A stretch of DNA of 64,000 nucleotides from NCBI RefSeq assembly GCF_008824185.1, contig NZ_CP044426.1, positions 1,868,501 to 1,932,500 of the forward strand, in the 5' to 3' direction. The first letter of the stretch is position 1; every line of letters begins with the position of its first letter. The position numbers and the translations under genes are program-made. The notes below the pieces were generated by a model. It was not told the origin of the DNA and searched no databases. It saw only the letters and a list, made by a program, of their open reading frames with translations. Source of the stretch: Paracoccus pantotrophus. GTDB lineage: Bacteria > Pseudomonadota > Alphaproteobacteria > Rhodobacterales > Rhodobacteraceae. Shown here one piece after another: positions 35,995 through 43,599 of this stretch.

Positions 35995-36216
35995 TCAGTC
36001 GCTCGGCCGAGACCGCTGCCACGGGTCCAGCGGTTTGGGATACCGTGTCACATGCGGATGGTGGGCCGCGCAGCCCTTGCACACCGCTCGACCGCAGAAC
36101 GCCCAGTAATCGATGCCCTCGGGCAAGTCCTGGGGATAGAACGTCTGATCGCGTTTGCACCGCCAGCATGTGACGACGACGTGTGTGGTGCCGGGCTCGA
36201 ATAGCAGTTCTGTCAT
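35995..36216 (-). CDS. Small cysteine-rich (zinc-ribbon-like) protein
   Basis: A 73-aa protein, MTELLFEPGTTHVVVTCWRC at the start, then FCGRAVCKGCAAHHPHVTRY. CWRC plus CxxxxCxxC with adjacent histidines suggest one or two zinc sites. AAGGGAA lies 5 nt before ATG 36216. The frame is open upstream through a duplicated copy of a small membrane-protein gene, giving a possible 132-aa fusion from 36393. Located at the lysis end of the prophage. Function unknown. Confidence 0.6.
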   Translation of the reverse strand: MTELLFEPGTTHVVVTCWRCKRDQTFYPQDLPEGIDYWAFCGRAVCKGCAAHHPHVTRYPKPLDPWQRSRPSD

Positions 36217-36310
36217 GGCGATTCCCTTCCGCCGCCATGAGAACAGAAAGTGAACGATGGAGTCCAGATGGCAGGGAACAAATCCGCCCTGGTCCGGGTT
36301 TCCCTGCGCC

Positions 36311-36380
36311 GCCGCCGCGAAGGTGGCGCCGACCGCAAGGCCGGCGACCGGGGACGCGGCCAGCGCGGTGTCATAAGGCG
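36311..36380 (-). repeat. Duplicate of the 5' part of the small membrane-protein gene
   Basis: Seventy bases match 36600-36669 at about 64 positions. Both copies, read on the minus strand, begin just after a start codon and encode YDTALAASPVAGLAVGATFA here and YEAALAASLVAGLAVGAAFA there. This copy then changes to unrelated sequence and joins in frame to the cysteine-rich gene. Confidence 0.8.
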
Positions 36381-36503
36381 TTCGGTACGTCATTAAAGCC
36401 CTTTCGCATTGCAGAATCTGACCAAATCGACAGGTTGCAGCAATTCGCCTGATGGACGATATGCACGCCGTGGTTAAACGGTTATGATGTTACTCTCCTT
36501 GAT

Positions 36504-36527
36504 CGGGCGGGCCCTCGGGTCCGCCCG
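36504..36527 (-). other. Strong GC hairpin after the small membrane-protein gene
   Basis: CGGGCGG (36504-36510) pairs with CCGCCCG (36521-36527), and inner bases extend the stem. It follows the stop at 36536 on the minus strand but has no T run, so a terminator role is only possible. Confidence 0.35.
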
Positions 36528-36535
36528 CTGTGGTT

Positions 36536-36676
36536 TCAGCTCCCTGCCCGCTTGCACGGTCCAACCGGCACCCCCATCGCCTGCGCGGTGATCAGCGCGG
36601 CCGCCGCGAAGGCGGCGCCGACCGCAAGGCCGGCGACCAGAGACGCGGCCAGCGCGGCCTCATAGGGCGAGCGCAC
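36536..36676 (-). CDS. 46-aa single-span membrane protein at the lysis locus
   Basis: A short GTG-started gene: MRSPYEAALAASLVAGLAVG, AAFAAAALITAQAMGVPVGP, CKRAGS. One hydrophobic helix spans residues ~8-33. The start codon follows the stop of the upstream gene without a gap (TAGGTG), with GGGGGCAGG before it. Placement after the holin-like gene and endolysin suggests a lysis accessory. Its 5' part is duplicated at 36311-36380. Confidence 0.55.
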   Translation of the reverse strand: MRSPYEAALAASLVAGLAVGAAFAAAALITAQAMGVPVGPCKRAGS

Positions 36677-37057
36677 CTACCTGCCCCCTGCCCGCTTGAT
36701 CGCCTCGCCGATCTGCTTGCCCGCGTCGAACGCCGTCCTCCCGTCCTCGATGGCCTGCACCACCTGCGCCTCCTTGGAGAGGTTGATGGTATAGGGCCGC
36801 GCCAGCCCAGAACGCTGCTGTGCGACGATCAGCGCATAGATGGGCGCCAGCGCCACCATGGCGCTGTGGATCTGATCGGGCGTCCAGCCGAAGATTTGGC
36901 CCAGCACAGCCGAGATGGCGGCCGCGACCGGCTCCTGGCCGGCATCGGTGAATGCGCGCACGATCACGTCGATCAGCGTCAGCACAGCCGGGACGATGCC
37001 CAGCCAGAAGCTGCGCGTCTTGGCGATGAAAATCGGGGCGATGGTTTTGACATCCAT
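36677..37057 (-). CDS. Prophage membrane protein, holin candidate
   Basis: A 126-aa protein with an N-terminal hydrophobic span (SFWLGIVPAVLTLIDVIVRA) and a second weakly hydrophobic region (HSAMVALAPIYALIVAQQRS), then a charged C-terminal helix with AQVVQAIEDGRTAFDAGKQI. It directly follows the endolysin gene, 12 nt apart, which is where holins sit. No named holin family was recognised. Confidence 0.6.
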   Translation of the reverse strand: MDVKTIAPIFIAKTRSFWLGIVPAVLTLIDVIVRAFTDAGQEPVAAAISAVLGQIFGWTPDQIHSAMVALAPIYALIVAQQRSGLARPYTINLSKEAQVVQAIEDGRTAFDAGKQIGEAIKRAGGR

Positions 37058-37069
37058 GGATGATGCTCC

Positions 37070-37702
37070 TCAGTAGGTGGAAAGCTCGCGCGCGACCAGA
37101 TCGCGCAGACGGTCGCCGACGGTGATCGGATCGGCCGGCGCCGACATGCCGGGCAACACGGTGATGTCCCACTTGCTGCGCTGCACCACGCCGAGCGTGG
37201 GCTGCACCTCGGCATGCGACAGCGTGGACCATCGCGAGACCGGGATGTCATAGGTCCGGCACAGCCGCGCGGTTTCGCGCGCGAGGGCCGAGACCTGCGC
37301 CGGCGTGATCGGCGCCTTGCCCCAGGCAAACGGCCGCTCCTGGGCCCCGGCCATGGCGCAGATCGACAGCCCGATGGCGCCGCCATTGGCGTTGAGCGTG
37401 TGCGAGCGCGAGGTGGTCGGATCGACCGGCCAGCGGATCTTGCCGTCACCGCTGATCAGCGCGTGATAGGACCGCAGGTCCACGGCGTTCGGGTTGTAGC
37501 CGCCCGCGGTCCAGTGCCAGTGGATGCGCGTGATCCCCGTCGGATGCTGGAACGGCAAGCCCCGCGCCCGCTGCGCCTCGATGGCGTCGGCATAGGCGGC
37601 GCGGGTGCGCGGCCCGTCGATTCCGTCGATCGGTCCGGGCCAAAAGCCCAGGGCGGCGCAGCGCGCCTGCCGCGCGCGCACCGCGTTCATGACTGCTGTC
37701 AT
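37070..37702 (-). CDS. Endolysin, N-acetylmuramoyl-L-alanine amidase type
   Basis: A 210-aa phage lysis enzyme. The N-terminal ~45 residues (ARQARCAALGFWPGPIDGID GPRTRAAYADA) form a peptidoglycan-binding-like repeat. An amidase-like domain follows, with IHWHWTAGGYNPNAVDLRSY carrying candidate zinc histidines and HALISGDGKIRWPVDPTTSR. A late WSTLSHAEVQPTLG adds another histidine. ATG 37702 follows GGAG by about 7 nt. A terminator sits between this gene and its upstream neighbours. Confidence 0.85.
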   Translation of the reverse strand: MTAVMNAVRARQARCAALGFWPGPIDGIDGPRTRAAYADAIEAQRARGLPFQHPTGITRIHWHWTAGGYNPNAVDLRSYHALISGDGKIRWPVDPTTSRSHTLNANGGAIGLSICAMAGAQERPFAWGKAPITPAQVSALARETARLCRTYDIPVSRWSTLSHAEVQPTLGVVQRSKWDITVLPGMSAPADPITVGDRLRDLVARELSTY

Positions 37703-37716
37703 GTCGGTTCTCCAAT

Positions 37717-37741
37717 GAAAAAGCCCCGCGCGAGGCGGGGC
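37717..37741 (-). terminator. Intrinsic terminator just before the endolysin start
   Basis: On the minus strand GCCCCGC and GCGGGGC form a stem, followed by a T5 run, then the ribosome binding site and ATG of the endolysin 15 nt later. It would stop transcription from the tail and accessory genes unless antiterminated, or the endolysin must have a promoter inside the leader. Confidence 0.75.
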
Positions 37742-37858
37742 GATGTGGTAGACTTGAGTGTCCGCATATCGTGACGGCTGCGGGCGGGGCCTCCGCCGCG
37801 TGCGCAACACTGGGCGGAGGCCTTGCAGGCGCAGCCGCGGTCGCGCACATAGGCCGCC

Positions 37859-38065
37859 ATGAAAGCGACGCATGACGAATCCACCTTCACGCTGACCGGC
37901 GAGATCTGGTCGGCCACCTATCCCCTGGACGAGCTGCCGAAATGGCTGCGGTGGTATCGCAGCCGCAAGGCGCGGTTCCCGAAGGCCGGGAACAGCTACG
38001 ACGCGACCATCGCCGCGCTGGAGGGACTGGCGGCAGAGCTGGGCGTTACTGTTGACGAAGGTTGA
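37859..38065 (+). CDS. Small plus-strand prophage protein
   Basis: A 68-aa product, MKATHDESTFTLTGEIWSAT, YPLDELPKWLRWYRSRKARF, ending LAAELGVTVDEG. Composition and the clean ATG suggest a real gene although the ribosome binding site (AGG, 7 nt before) is weak. It is one of two plus-strand genes within a minus-strand prophage. No family recognised; an accessory (moron) gene is likely. Confidence 0.5.
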   Translation: MKATHDESTFTLTGEIWSATYPLDELPKWLRWYRSRKARFPKAGNSYDATIAALEGLAAELGVTVDEG

Positions 38066-38074
38066 CCTAGCGCA

Positions 38075-38353
38075 TCACGGATGCACACCGCGCTCGATCC
38101 GCGATTCGATCTTCCGCAGGCTGTCGAGGATCAGCACCATCCGCTCATCCTGTCGGGCGGTGGCCGTCTCCAAAGCCCGGATGCGCGCCTCATTGGCAGC
38201 CGCCATTGCCCTGACCGACGAAAGCTCAGCCGCCATATTGTCGGATCGCCCGGACAGATTGCCCCAAGCAACCGCGACGCTGACAATCATCCCGAGCGCG
38301 ACAAGCATGTTGCCCGCGCTGATCCTGTTATCTACCGACGGCACGATGCCCAT
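38075..38353 (-). CDS. Single-span coiled-coil prophage protein
   Basis: A 92-aa protein with a membrane span at residues ~14-33 (GNMLVALGMIVSVAVAWGNL) and a helical tail ARIRALETATARQDERMVLI, then LDSLRKIESRIERG. The topology resembles lysis accessory (spanin-like) proteins of phages. It is separated from the endolysin by the plus-strand gene. Confidence 0.55.
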   Translation of the reverse strand: MGIVPSVDNRISAGNMLVALGMIVSVAVAWGNLSGRSDNMAAELSSVRAMAAANEARIRALETATARQDERMVLILDSLRKIESRIERGVHP

Positions 38354-38388
38354 CTCCCATCCTCATATATTTCGCGCCGCCGGCGCAT

Positions 38389-38410
38389 AAAAAAACCCGC
38401 CGAAGCGGGA
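38389..38410 (-). terminator. Intrinsic terminator after the AT-rich accessory gene
   Basis: On the minus strand CCCGC-TTCG-GCGGG is followed by T7. It lies 30 nt after the stop of the 273-aa gene at 38441 and closes that transcript. Confidence 0.85.
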
Positions 38411-38440
38411 ACTCTCGAGCGAGCATATTTTTTTAGGCAA

Positions 38441-39262
38441 TCAACTATTGCGCCCAAGAACCCTCGCAAGAAAAGGGACCGATGCGAGCTTATCCAATGC
38501 TCGACGCCAAATAGACTTCTTCGACACCACCCCATTCCATCGTTTCCCAAAAGATATCCAAATAGTGCGCTCTGATTTGTAATCGTCTTTCTTGGGAAGT
38601 GGCCCCACTATAATACCATTCTGGAACTGCTGTATTTTCACCCCACGGCGCAGTTTCCCGGCGAAACCGCCATCCGGTATCCTTTGCCCTATCCATTCCC
38701 ACTGTCCTGGATTTCGCAGCCACGCTTCTGCAACGCCACTATAAGGCGGGCAATAATTATCAGGCAAATTTAGCTTTTTCCTTACCTCGTTCGCGTCACG
38801 AAAGACTTTTGGGGCAATAAGATCAGTGATAGCCAAAACCTGTCGGTTATTTTGATCCGATGGAAGCTGAAAAATTTCATCGAGGTCCTCCAGCCACATC
38901 ACATTAGCGTTCTCATGGCGGAACAAGGATACCCGCCCAGCAGAACGGGCGGGACCGCGAGGCTCTCCTATCCCATGATTTTGGGCTACCTCATACGCCC
39001 TTTCGAATGGAGGATATACTCGATTCTTCCCGCGCAGAAACTGATCAATCCGCCTAAGCAGAAAGCACATAAGAAACCCAACCCAAAAACTCGTTATTGC
39101 CACATCAACGATTTGGGGAGTTGTCCCCAAAATGGTTGCAACTTTGCTATTCAGCAGGTCCATGAACTTTCCAATCCACTGAGAAAAACGCGCCAAGATA
39201 TCGATGACCCCCAAAAGGGCCGCGACCTTCTCAACCGTAAGTTGGTTCCAGCGGATATGCAT
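38441..39262 (-). CDS. AT-rich membrane-anchored accessory protein, unknown function
   Basis: A 273-aa protein in DNA with clearly lower GC than all neighbours. An N-terminal hydrophobic span (VDVAITSFWVGFLMCFLLRR, residues ~52-71) precedes a soluble domain of about 200 residues. The segment VAEAWLRNPGQWEWIGQRIP, then GVKIQQFQNGIIVGPL, loosely resembles an LGFP-like repeat. It has its own terminator and sits between tail fibre and lysis genes, the usual place for lysogenic conversion genes. Superinfection exclusion or surface modification are possible; neither is proven. Confidence 0.7.
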   Translation of the reverse strand: MHIRWNQLTVEKVAALLGVIDILARFSQWIGKFMDLLNSKVATILGTTPQIVDVAITSFWVGFLMCFLLRRIDQFLRGKNRVYPPFERAYEVAQNHGIGEPRGPARSAGRVSLFRHENANVMWLEDLDEIFQLPSDQNNRQVLAITDLIAPKVFRDANEVRKKLNLPDNYCPPYSGVAEAWLRNPGQWEWIGQRIPDGGFAGKLRRGVKIQQFQNGIIVGPLPKKDDYKSERTIWISFGKRWNGVVSKKSIWRRALDKLASVPFLARVLGRNS

Positions 39263-39358
39263 ACATCCGCATATGCTACCAAGCCGGTGATTCTGCGAGT
39301 CTTATTTTCCTCGCCGGTCGCCGAACACGGAAACCACCATCTGCCTTCAGACATGCCG

Positions 39359-42300
39359 TTACTCCATCCCCACGATCACACCGTTGAGCACGGTGATGGT
39401 CTGATCGCCAACGATAAACGTCCCCGACGCCCCGAGCTGGCCCTCCATCGAGATCGGCCCCAAGTCGGTGGGGAACAGCCGCTTCGCCGCCGGCGTCCGA
39501 ATACGGTCCGATCCGCTCGCCACCACCATGCCCGCGTCACCGTTCGGCCCAAGCCGCAGGGCCGCCTGCGATGCCTGAGGGTAGAGCGGCGACGGCGAAA
39601 CCATGCCCCAATAAATCCTGACCTCGGACTGCCCCAGCGGGCGGAGCGGGTCGAGATAGACCAGGGCGCTGTGGGTGTTGTCCGGCCAGGCCGTCGCGTC
39701 GCCATCGAGCGACGCCAGCACCTTGCTGCCGCGGCACACCATGGCGCCCCAGCGCGGCGAATTGAACGACTGCGACAGGGCGCCATCGAACCGCATCCCG
39801 TCCGCGTGGCCCAGCACCATATGCGTCGCCGACCCGCCGAAATTGTTTTCGGCCTGGCCGCAGCCATGCAGCTTCGGATTGGCAAAATCGAGCAGGGATG
39901 CGCTGTCCACGACCATCTGCACGCTGGCGTTGAGGTGCCACTTGGTGCTTTCGCAGCGCAGGTTGGCAAATCCCACATTATCCGTCCGCTCCGTGATCTC
40001 GGGATAGTTGCCGATCAGGAGTTGCGGCGAGAACACCAGCAGCGCATCCGTCACGTCCTGGGCGGGCGCATGCGCCACGGTGATCGTATCGCCGCTATGG
40101 GCGGTGATCACCGTGGTCAGGGTGCCGTTGGTCGCGGGCATGTTGGCGGCCCGCGCCCCGACCAGCGTCACGGGACGGCCAACCAGACTGTCCGAGATGG
40201 CCGCTCGCATCGTCCAGGTGGTGCCCGCCGTCGAGACGCGCATCGACTCGAAGCTGGCCACGACGTCATCCACATTGGCCGCCGGGGAGGTCTCCAGCGT
40301 GATCTGCGTCGGGCTGTCCACGCTGGCGATGATCGACCAGTGGCCCATGCGGACCCCCTGATCCACCGGGCCGGCGCCGGCCAGGCAGAAGAACTTCCCG
40401 ACATGGCTGGCATCGAACACCGGTTGCGTCGCCAACACCACGGGGCCGTCATTCGAGAACCGCACTGCGGCGGGCATATGGCCCGTCGCACCGCCGAACT
40501 CCGTCGGCTGATAGCCGCCCCAGAACAGGTCGAGGTTGTCGAGATCCCCGTTCTGGACGGACTCGACGTGAACCTCGGTGTTATAGAGCTGCGTGACCCT
40601 GAACGCGCGGAGGCTGGGCTTGGACACCTTCGAGACATAGAGCCCGACAGGATCGGTGGCCATGTTGCCCTCGCCCCGGATGCGCACCGAGCCCTCGATC
40701 TTCGGGAACCACCCCAGATGGCTGCGCTGCATCCAGCGGAATACCGCCTTTGGCACCGGATAGGTGATGCTGTGGGCGGCATAGTGACCGCTGGTCCGCA
40801 CCGCGGCGCGGGCGATCCAGTTCTTCAGCGCGAACTCGGTGTTGTCGAACCGCATCGTCGCGCTGCCGGCGCTGGCGGCATCATAGAGCGTGTCCGCGAA
40901 CGCCTCGCTGAACAGTTCGTCGTTGATCGCGAGCCGCGCCGGCGGATAGTCCAGCAGCGCCTGCCTGATGCCGCCGGCGGTCCAGTATGTGATCCAGTCG
41001 TCATGCATCTGCTGGATGGCGGCAGTGACCCGCGTCTCGTTTTGCGCGTCGATGCTCCCGGCCAGCGCCGCCCCGCGGTCGTCGGCGTGCAGGTAGTCCA
41101 TCAGATCCCACCGGCCGGCATCCCGGCGGATGGCGCGGGCCTCGATCTGGGTCAGCGCGGTCTGGACGCTGCGTCCCGGCGTGGTGGTGCCGACCTGATC
41201 GGCCTGCGTCGCCGTGCCGGCCCGCCGCGACCAGTTGCCGGCATAGGTCGCGCCGCCGCCGTCGACCAGGGCGGTCAGCAGGTCGCCGGGTGCGAAGATC
41301 ACGCCATCGACGGTGCCGGGGGCGGTCACATTCCACTGGTCGCCACCCGCGACCGGGCTGGCATCGGGACGCGTGGCCGGGAATGAGGCTGTGCCAGCAT
41401 CCCAGTCGCCGACGACACGCGTGCCGGAAAGCAGTCCCTCGACCACCTCGGCCAGATCATCGAGGTCGGCCTGTGCTGCCTTGGTCGCCAGGCCGGCATT
41501 GGTCGCATCGATGGCGTCGTAGACCGGGTCCAGATCGACGTTTCCGAGATCCGAGAACCCAGGGCCGGTCACCAGGCGGCCAGCGCTCAGGCTGTTGATC
41601 GAGACGATATATTTCTTGCCTTGCCGAATGGTGCCGGCGGGCAAAACCGATCCGTCAACATCGTAGAGCGTCCGGGTCACGCCATCGAGGGTGATCGTCG
41701 GGTTCGGCTGGGTATTCGTTCCCGGCGCGATGAAGGTGATGGTCCCGACATTCGAAAGCGCGACCTGCGGCATGCCGGACGGCCATGCGAGGTTGATGGC
41801 ATTGCCGCTGCCGGAGGCGGAGAACCTGAACAGCACGGCGTCGCGCGCTTTCTGGCGGTCGATGATGTCGGCCGAGGCGCGCCACGCCATGTCGCCCAGA
41901 TCGCGCTTTGCGACATCCGCCCCGACGATCCGCCAGTGATCGCCCCAATCGCGGAAGTGATACGGCCGCCCCAGCCGCAGCGCCTGGGCTTGCAGCTCAT
42001 CCCCCACCTGGTCGCGCACCGGCCGTGCGGGGCCGCCGTCGATGGAAAGGGTGACCGGCCCGGTATTGGTCCCGACAGCCGTGAGCACCACCTCGTCGAA
42101 CGGCTCGACCGTCAGGCCAAGCGCGGCCAGGGCGCTGTCGACCTGTGCCGTGATCTGATCCGCACCCGACACCGACCCCAGACGGATCGCCCCTGCCCTG
42201 TGGGCAGCGGTGCGGATATCGCGCACCGACGATCCGCCAAATTCCAGCACCCAGTTGGGGCCGCTGCGGCGGGCGGCATAGGACCAGTTGTTGCGGATGT

Positions 42301-43537
42301 CCGCAGCCGTGAGGGCGCCGCCCGCCGCGCTGAGCAGCGGGCGCGGTTCGTCGCCGGCGACATGCAGCGTGACAGGTCCGGTATTGGTCGCCACCGCCCT
42401 GAACTTGACCGTGGACAGGGTGCCGACGCTGACCCCCATGTTGACGGCGGACAGCGCGATATTGGCCGTGATGTCGTTCGGGGTGCCCGCGACATCCACC
42501 AGCTGGATGATGCCGGAATCGCGGGTCAGGCTGGCGACAGGGGCCCGGTCCGGTATGCGCAGCACGGCGCCCCAGCGCGGGCCGGAGGGGAATTCGGCCT
42601 CGGGGAACAGCGGATCATCCGCCGTCGCCGAGGCGCCGCGCACCACCAGGTAGCTGTCCTCGCGGGTGCTGATCAGGCCCAACGCCGAAGGCAGCGCGGC
42701 CTGACCGGCGGAAACGGCTGCGGCACGGCTGGCGAACTGCTTGCCGGCGCCCGGAAGGTCGGCCTTGCCGGCCAGTTCGGCGCGGGTCGCGTCGCCCGTC
42801 GCCACACGCCAGATCGCCCCGCGGCGGTCGATGGTATAGGCGCGACCCACGACGAAGAAGCCCGCGGGCAGGCGGGCGCCGTCGGCGGTGCGCACGATCC
42901 GCGGCTCGTCTCCAGCGACATGCAGCGTCACGTCCGTTTCGGCATCGTTGGTATTGGTCGCGGCAGGGATGTAGCGAACCGACAGGCTGCCCGTGACCGT
43001 GACGCCGGCGGCGACGGCTGGGGCCGCAAGGTCGGCGGTGATCGCATTGCCGGTGCCGCCGATATTGACCAGCGGGATGATCGAGCCAGCCTCCAGCGAG
43101 CCCCGCAGGCCGTTGATGTCGGAAGCACCAACCGATTCCGACAGCCGGATGATCGCGGGATCGTTGGTGTAGATGTAGCCCGTATAGCGGAAACCGCCCA
43201 CCAGGTCGCTGGGCTGGAGGTCGCCGCCATTCCTGCGACGAATCGTGTAAGGGGTGCCGCCGATGCTGATAACGGGGTCGCCTTCGGTGTTGGAGAACGG
43301 CCAGCGGAAGCGCAGCAGCTGACCCGCATTGAGCGAGATGTGGGCCTGCGCGGCCGGGACGGTCGCCACCACCAGCTGCGCCGTGCTCGCCTCGGTATCG
43401 GTCTGCAGGGCAAGGACGTCGCCAAGGTTGCTGGCGGCCACGATCCCATCGACAGACGCCCATAGGTTGCGAACGTCTGCCTTATCGACGGGCTGGCCGT
43501 TCACATAGGTCGTGTTCGCATCGCTCGCGTATGACAT
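39359..43537 (-). CDS. Large tail fibre/spike protein with internal repeats
   Basis: A 1392-aa receptor-binding tail protein. The N terminus (MSYASDANTTYVNGQPVDKAD) probably attaches to the tail tip. At about residues 88, 202, 387, 494 and 613 a module recurs: a beta segment ending in DG/GDEPR, then a polar loop, then (L/V)xxGxxY (for example VTLHVAGDEPRIVRTADG and VTLSIDGGPARPVRDQVG). Residues ~750-800 look like linker; the C-terminal ~500 residues lack the repeats and include FRVTQLYNTEVHVESVQNGD, consistent with a parallel beta-helix. Host range determinant by position. Confidence 0.85.
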   Translation of the reverse strand: MSYASDANTTYVNGQPVDKADVRNLWASVDGIVAASNLGDVLALQTDTEASTAQLVVATVPAAQAHISLNAGQLLRFRWPFSNTEGDPVISIGGTPYTIRRRNGGDLQPSDLVGGFRYTGYIYTNDPAIIRLSESVGASDINGLRGSLEAGSIIPLVNIGGTGNAITADLAAPAVAAGVTVTGSLSVRYIPAATNTNDAETDVTLHVAGDEPRIVRTADGARLPAGFFVVGRAYTIDRRGAIWRVATGDATRAELAGKADLPGAGKQFASRAAAVSAGQAALPSALGLISTREDSYLVVRGASATADDPLFPEAEFPSGPRWGAVLRIPDRAPVASLTRDSGIIQLVDVAGTPNDITANIALSAVNMGVSVGTLSTVKFRAVATNTGPVTLHVAGDEPRPLLSAAGGALTAADIRNNWSYAARRSGPNWVLEFGGSSVRDIRTAAHRAGAIRLGSVSGADQITAQVDSALAALGLTVEPFDEVVLTAVGTNTGPVTLSIDGGPARPVRDQVGDELQAQALRLGRPYHFRDWGDHWRIVGADVAKRDLGDMAWRASADIIDRQKARDAVLFRFSASGSGNAINLAWPSGMPQVALSNVGTITFIAPGTNTQPNPTITLDGVTRTLYDVDGSVLPAGTIRQGKKYIVSINSLSAGRLVTGPGFSDLGNVDLDPVYDAIDATNAGLATKAAQADLDDLAEVVEGLLSGTRVVGDWDAGTASFPATRPDASPVAGGDQWNVTAPGTVDGVIFAPGDLLTALVDGGGATYAGNWSRRAGTATQADQVGTTTPGRSVQTALTQIEARAIRRDAGRWDLMDYLHADDRGAALAGSIDAQNETRVTAAIQQMHDDWITYWTAGGIRQALLDYPPARLAINDELFSEAFADTLYDAASAGSATMRFDNTEFALKNWIARAAVRTSGHYAAHSITYPVPKAVFRWMQRSHLGWFPKIEGSVRIRGEGNMATDPVGLYVSKVSKPSLRAFRVTQLYNTEVHVESVQNGDLDNLDLFWGGYQPTEFGGATGHMPAAVRFSNDGPVVLATQPVFDASHVGKFFCLAGAGPVDQGVRMGHWSIIASVDSPTQITLETSPAANVDDVVASFESMRVSTAGTTWTMRAAISDSLVGRPVTLVGARAANMPATNGTLTTVITAHSGDTITVAHAPAQDVTDALLVFSPQLLIGNYPEITERTDNVGFANLRCESTKWHLNASVQMVVDSASLLDFANPKLHGCGQAENNFGGSATHMVLGHADGMRFDGALSQSFNSPRWGAMVCRGSKVLASLDGDATAWPDNTHSALVYLDPLRPLGQSEVRIYWGMVSPSPLYPQASQAALRLGPNGDAGMVVASGSDRIRTPAAKRLFPTDLGPISMEGQLGASGTFIVGDQTITVLNGVIVGME

Positions 43538-43599
43538 GCATGCCTCACATGGAAAAGCGGCCCCAGAGGACCGCTACTGTTTGCTGGATTTGCGCTTGA

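Noticed and set aside
38852..43465. Long plus-strand frames opposite the tail fibre gene
   Set aside because: Shadow composition, no ribosome binding site, and the minus-strand tail fibre is well supported by its repeats and context.
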